This document shows, piece after piece, positions 63,127 through 64,000 of a stretch of DNA of 64,000 nucleotides; position 1 is the first letter of the stretch; the number at the start of each line of letters is the position of its first letter. Location of the stretch: positions 23,131-87,130 of the forward strand of contig JACKEP010000023.1 in assembly GCA_020632915.1 (NCBI GenBank). Reading direction: 5' to 3'. Origin of the DNA: Alphaproteobacteria bacterium. Its GTDB lineage: Bacteria > Myxococcota_A > UBA796 > GCA-2862545. The notes under the pieces were generated by a model. The model was not told where the DNA came from. It was given only the letters and a program-made list of their open reading frames with translations, and searched no databases. Both the position numbers and the translations under genes were made by a program.

Positions 63127-63750
63127 ATGAGCGTCGTGCTGTACCACCACCCCTACTCCCGTGCCGCCAACGTCATCTGGATGCTGGAGGAGGTCGGCGT
63201 CGACTACGAGCTGGCCTGGGTCGACCTGCTGGCCGGGCAGCAGAAGACGCCCGAGCTGCTGGCGCTCAACCCGATGGGCAAGCTGCCCATCCTGGTGGAC
63301 GGCGACGCCGTGGTCACCGAGTCGGCCGCCATCGGGATGTACCTGGCCGACCGCTACGCGCCGGGCCGCCTGGCGCCGGCCCTCGACGATCCCCGCCGCG
63401 GCACCTACCTGCGGTGGATCCTGTTTGCTCCGTCGGTCATCGAGCCCGGGTCGAGCGCCCACGCCTCGGGCTGGGCCTACAAGCCCGGGTCGGCCGGGTG
63501 GGGCACCTACGAGGCGATGCTGTCGACCATCGACGCCGCCGTCGGCGCCGGCCCCTGGGTCCTGGGCGAGCCGTTCTCCATGGCGGACGTCATCTTCGGC
63601 GGCACCCTGCGCTACATGGTCCAGTTCAAGATGCTCGAGCCGAGCCCCACGGTGGCCGCCTACGTCGACCGCCTGAACGCCCGCCCGGCCGCCCAGGCCT
63701 CCGACGCCCGCAACGCCGCCGAGCGCCAGGCCCACGGTCTCGGCGGCTGA
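63127..63750 (+). CDS. Glutathione S-transferase family protein
   Basis: This is a 207-residue protein with an N-terminal thioredoxin-like domain (VVLYHHPYSRAANVIWMLEEVGVDYE, NPMGKLPILVDGD, TESAAIGMYLADRY with the Glu-Ser glutathione contact) and a C-terminal helical domain (about 88-200). Ser10 is a candidate activating residue. It conjugates or isomerises electrophiles with glutathione. GGAG precedes ATG 63127. It is divergent from the ECF sigma factor gene, and detoxification genes are common ECF targets, but no link is shown. Confidence 0.92.
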   Translation: MSVVLYHHPYSRAANVIWMLEEVGVDYELAWVDLLAGQQKTPELLALNPMGKLPILVDGDAVVTESAAIGMYLADRYAPGRLAPALDDPRRGTYLRWILFAPSVIEPGSSAHASGWAYKPGSAGWGTYEAMLSTIDAAVGAGPWVLGEPFSMADVIFGGTLRYMVQFKMLEPSPTVAAYVDRLNARPAAQASDARNAAERQAHGLGG

Positions 63751-63854
63751 ACGCGCCAACGCCGCGAATTCCGCACCACCCCCGCGCGCATCCCCCTCAA
63801 CCGCCCCCCGACCGTGCCGAATCCCCCAGGCGTGACCTGCGGGTCGGATCGACT

Positions 63855-63972
63855 GCGCACGAGGGTCGTGTGCGTCCCTTCGAGAGCTTGGCAGTCCCAC
63901 TACGACGTGTGGGACCCTCGTGCGCCTTCGATCCGTTGACCGGGCGCGTCCGGTTTTTCCGTCGGCCGGACG
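63855..63972. repeat. Nested inverted repeats at right edge
   Basis: GCGCACGAGGGTC (63855-63867) and GACCCTCGTGCGC (63913-63925) form a perfect 13-bp inverted repeat with a 45-nt interior. Inside, GTCCCAC (63894-63900) pairs with GTGGGAC (63909-63915), overlapping the outer arm, so the two stems exclude each other. CGTCCGG (63947-63953) and CCGGACG (63966-63972) follow with TTTTT in the loop. The rest of 63751-64000 has no gene I can support. Confidence 0.5.
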
Positions 63973-64000
63973 TGGCTGAGGGCGGGTCGGCGTGCCGGAG

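Noticed and set aside
63855..63972. Integron attC site
   Set aside because: The stems lack the GTTRRRY/RYYYAAC end boxes and no integrase is visible.

Overview
The window is a high-GC, gene-dense chromosomal segment of a Gram-negative bacterium. Genes have strongly GC-biased third codon positions, GTG starts are common, and many stop/start junctions overlap. The gene content fits Myxococcota or a related deltaproteobacterial lineage: ten predicted lipoproteins (several with Asp-Thr-rich linkers after the lipobox), FHA/PP2C/Ser-Thr-kinase signalling proteins, a sigma-54 enhancer-binding protein with a sigma-54 promoter (which argues against Actinobacteria), c-type cytochrome motifs, FG-GAP propeller proteins and one protease with a MYXO-CTERM-like tail. 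The lineage is an inference; there is no rRNA, tRNA, phage, IS or CRISPR array in the window.

Layout. 0-10 kb: end of an unknown gene, a DUF1015 protein, an FHA protein with a PP2C-like phosphatase, two small exported proteins, an SPFH/GYF2 protein, and a subtilase. 10-20 kb: membrane methyltransferase-like protein, J-domain protein, a NifA-like sigma-54 activator followed by amtB, lipoproteins, HAD, VTT, msrB and an MDR oxidoreductase. 20-37 kb: G3E GTPase, one 7-repeat and two tandem 14-repeat FG-GAP proteins, large membrane proteins, a GNAT and a cupin protein. 37-51.6 kb: lipoprotein plus c-type cytochrome, recQ, pterin dehydratase, a PknK-like kinase, AI-2E transporter, zincin, exo/endonuclease-phosphatase and an ABC1/UbiB kinase. 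53.5-64 kb: steroid-5-alpha-reductase-like enzyme, two MarR regulators, cydAB with a hydrolase, M23 peptidase, ICMT-like enzyme, ECF sigma factor and a glutathione S-transferase.

Three regions stand out. (1) 51.63-53.51 kb has no credible protein gene on either strand. It is dense in short perfect hairpins, many closed by UUCG or GNRA tetraloops, and ends in an 11-bp GC-rich stem followed by a T-rich tail on the + strand. I interpret it as a candidate large structured RNA of roughly 1.4 kb that I cannot assign to a known class. (2) A palindrome TCCTAC-N6-GTAGGA covers the ribosome-binding site of the sigma-54 activator. It recurs as tandem sites 64-137 bp upstream of a textbook -24/-12 promoter for amtB, suggesting a self-contained ammonium-transport regulon. 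(3) A MarR gene and a DUF4336 gene are divergent around a 16-bp perfect palindrome that sits next to the -10 of a good sigma-70-type promoter. A phased 11-nt GTGAG repeat array just beyond the RNA terminator is a further unexplained element.
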